A stretch of DNA of 64,000 nucleotides from CAIWTU01 sp963815135 (GTDB lineage Bacteria; Desulfobacterota; Desulfuromonadia; Geobacterales; Geobacteraceae): positions 1 to 64,000 of the forward strand of contig CAWFFO010000011.1 in the NCBI GenBank assembly GCA_963815135.1, written 5' to 3'. Positions within the stretch are counted from its first letter, which is position 1; each line of letters starts with the position of its first letter. Positions 62,898 to 64,000 of this stretch are shown piece after piece. The translations under genes were made by a program, and so were the position numbers. The notes below the pieces were generated by a model. It did no database searches and was not told the origin of the DNA. It saw only the letters and a list, made by a program, of their open reading frames with translations.

Positions 62898-64000
62898 ATG
62901 AAAAAAATCGTTTTTGTTACGTTGGGTATTTGTCTCCTCGTATTGGCTTATCTTGCAGGTAGCTGGCACAGCCACAGAAATTTAACAACGGAAGATAACA
63001 GCGGGCGGAAGATCCTGTATTATGTTGATCCCATGAATCCGGGCAACAGGTATGACAAACCTGGTACAGCACCATGCGGCATGGCGCTGAAGCCGGTGTA
63101 TGCCGACGGGGGTGGAGCCGCGGCCGGCATGTCGTCCATGCCTGCAGGTACGGTGCACATCTCGCCGGAAAAGCAGCAACTGATCGGGGTCAGGGTCGAG
63201 CAGGTGGAAAAAACGTCCGCAGACCATACCATTCGCATGCTCGGCCGGGTTGCTCCGGACGAGACGCGCGTATACCGGATAAATGCATTTGTGGATGGCT
63301 GGATACGCAAGGCTTTCTCGAATACGACAGGAAGCCTGGTCCGCAAAGGCGATCTGCTGGCCACCTTTTATGCCCTGGATTTTCTGGCCGCTGAGCGGGC
63401 ATACGTCACCGCTGTGAGCTCAGCTGACATTAACCAGCCGAGGGGGCTGGAAACCAACTCGCTGCTTACCCTTTCCGGGCTGAGCCTGCTCCAGTACCGG
63501 GAAAATCTGCGCAGTCTCGGCATGAGCGAAAAACAGATCGACGAGCTGGGACGCAACCTCAAATTCATCGATGACATCGAGATCAGATCACCGGTGACCG
63601 GTTTCGTGCTGGTGAGAAACATCTCACCGGGCCAGCAGTTCAGCAAGGGAACAGAACTTTACAGGATTGCGGATCTGCGCAGGGTATGGATACTTATCGA
63701 TGCTTATGAGAATGAGGCGAGGAATTTTCACCCCGGGCAAATGGTGCAGGTCAACTACCAGGGGAAAATATTCAAAGCCAGAGTAAGCCCTGTCCTTCCA
63801 GAATTCGACCCGGCTACCCGTACCATGAAAATACGCCTGGAAGTGGATAACCCGGGCTATATACTTCGCCCGGATATGTTCGTAAACGTGGATTACCCGG
63901 TCCGCGTGCCGTCGGCAGTGACTGTTCCCGCTGATGCGGTGCTTGATTCCGGCCTGAAAAAGACGGTCTTCGTGGATCGGGGCGATGGCTACTTCGAGCC
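62898..64000 (+). CDS. CusB-like RND efflux adaptor 2, partial
   Basis: At least 367 residues; the gene runs off the right edge. Signal/anchor KKIVFVTLGICLLVLAYLAG, then a heavy-metal-binding domain (YYVDPMNPGNRYDKPGTAPC, GMALKPVY) and the adaptor core (INAFVDGWIRKAFSNTTGSL, IEIRSPVTGFVLVRNISPGQ, DSGLKKTVFVDRG). It is clearly paralogous to the first adaptor over the whole visible length. Whether it ends in a YHS domain cannot be seen. It is likely the first gene of a cusBA-type operon continuing to the right. Confidence 0.9.
   Translation, partial: MKKIVFVTLGICLLVLAYLAGSWHSHRNLTTEDNSGRKILYYVDPMNPGNRYDKPGTAPCGMALKPVYADGGGAAAGMSSMPAGTVHISPEKQQLIGVRVEQVEKTSADHTIRMLGRVAPDETRVYRINAFVDGWIRKAFSNTTGSLVRKGDLLATFYALDFLAAERAYVTAVSSADINQPRGLETNSLLTLSGLSLLQYRENLRSLGMSEKQIDELGRNLKFIDDIEIRSPVTGFVLVRNISPGQQFSKGTELYRIADLRRVWILIDAYENEARNFHPGQMVQVNYQGKIFKARVSPVLPEFDPATRTMKIRLEVDNPGYILRPDMFVNVDYPVRVPSAVTVPADAVLDSGLKKTVFVDRGDGYFE

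Noticed and set aside
1..64000. CRISPR arrays, tRNA or rRNA genes, cyclic-di-GMP (GEMM) riboswitches
   Set aside because: No regularly spaced direct repeats, no cloverleaf or rRNA-like segments and no recognisable GEMM core were seen when reading both strands.

Overview
This window looks like chromosomal DNA from a Geobacter-like member of the Desulfuromonadia (Geobacterales). The inference rests on an RpoS-type sigma factor with a cytochrome c just downstream, a small basic protein of a type I associate with Geobacter, PEP synthase beside PEP carboxylase, ExeA/GspB-type secretion genes, large exported multicopper oxidases and CusB-like metal efflux adaptors. No rRNA, tRNA or CRISPR array was seen.

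Left flank (1-22740). First comes the 5' end of typA, then a minus-strand folding/redox group (cyclophilin, parvulin, thioredoxin, alpha/beta hydrolase). After this lie a GGDEF remnant next to an IS630 element and a multi-hairpin non-coding repeat. Housekeeping genes follow: gluQ, a SlyD-type FKBP, a monohaem cytochrome c and rpoS on the minus strand, then zwf, an MscS channel, ppsA and ppc on the plus strand. The plus-strand genes cover the pentose-phosphate entry and the PEP/pyruvate/oxaloacetate node. Two small exported proteins, a PAS histidine kinase and a small conserved protein lead to comM.

Island (about 22741-47449). comM is cut in two. Its 3' part ends at 22740 and its 5' 50 codons lie at 47450-47598. 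Together they give about 510 residues, the normal ComM length, so a 24.7 kb lower-GC island was inserted with little or no loss of comM. The island holds a broken integrase-like gene interrupted by an IS21 element, a JAB protease/E1-like (ThiF) pair of the bacterial ubiquitin-like type, PhnA-like and YwbE-like small proteins, and a type I restriction hsdM remnant. It also has an XRE regulator with a palindromic operator, three metallophosphoesterases around a winged-helix/MbcA-ParS-Xre antitoxin-like protein, and a four-gene minus-strand operon for exported RHS/YD-repeat, glycine-rich and InlB-repeat proteins that ends in a possible immunity gene. An ISL3 element lies next to its right end.

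Right flank (47450-64000). This holds an acetate/succinate transporter, a small lipoprotein, a YtxH protein, exeA-gspB, and a response regulator with an AraC output domain. A metal-related region follows: two multicopper oxidases (the second badly broken), an FKBP isomerase with a decayed copy, and two CusB-like adaptors, the last running off the end.

Data-quality point: many broken genes (typA, ppiA, alpha/beta hydrolase, comM, both multicopper oxidases) are repaired by adding one base to a homopolymer. Some 'pseudogenes' here may therefore be sequencing errors. The split of comM, the IS insertions and the decayed FKBP copy cannot be explained that way.
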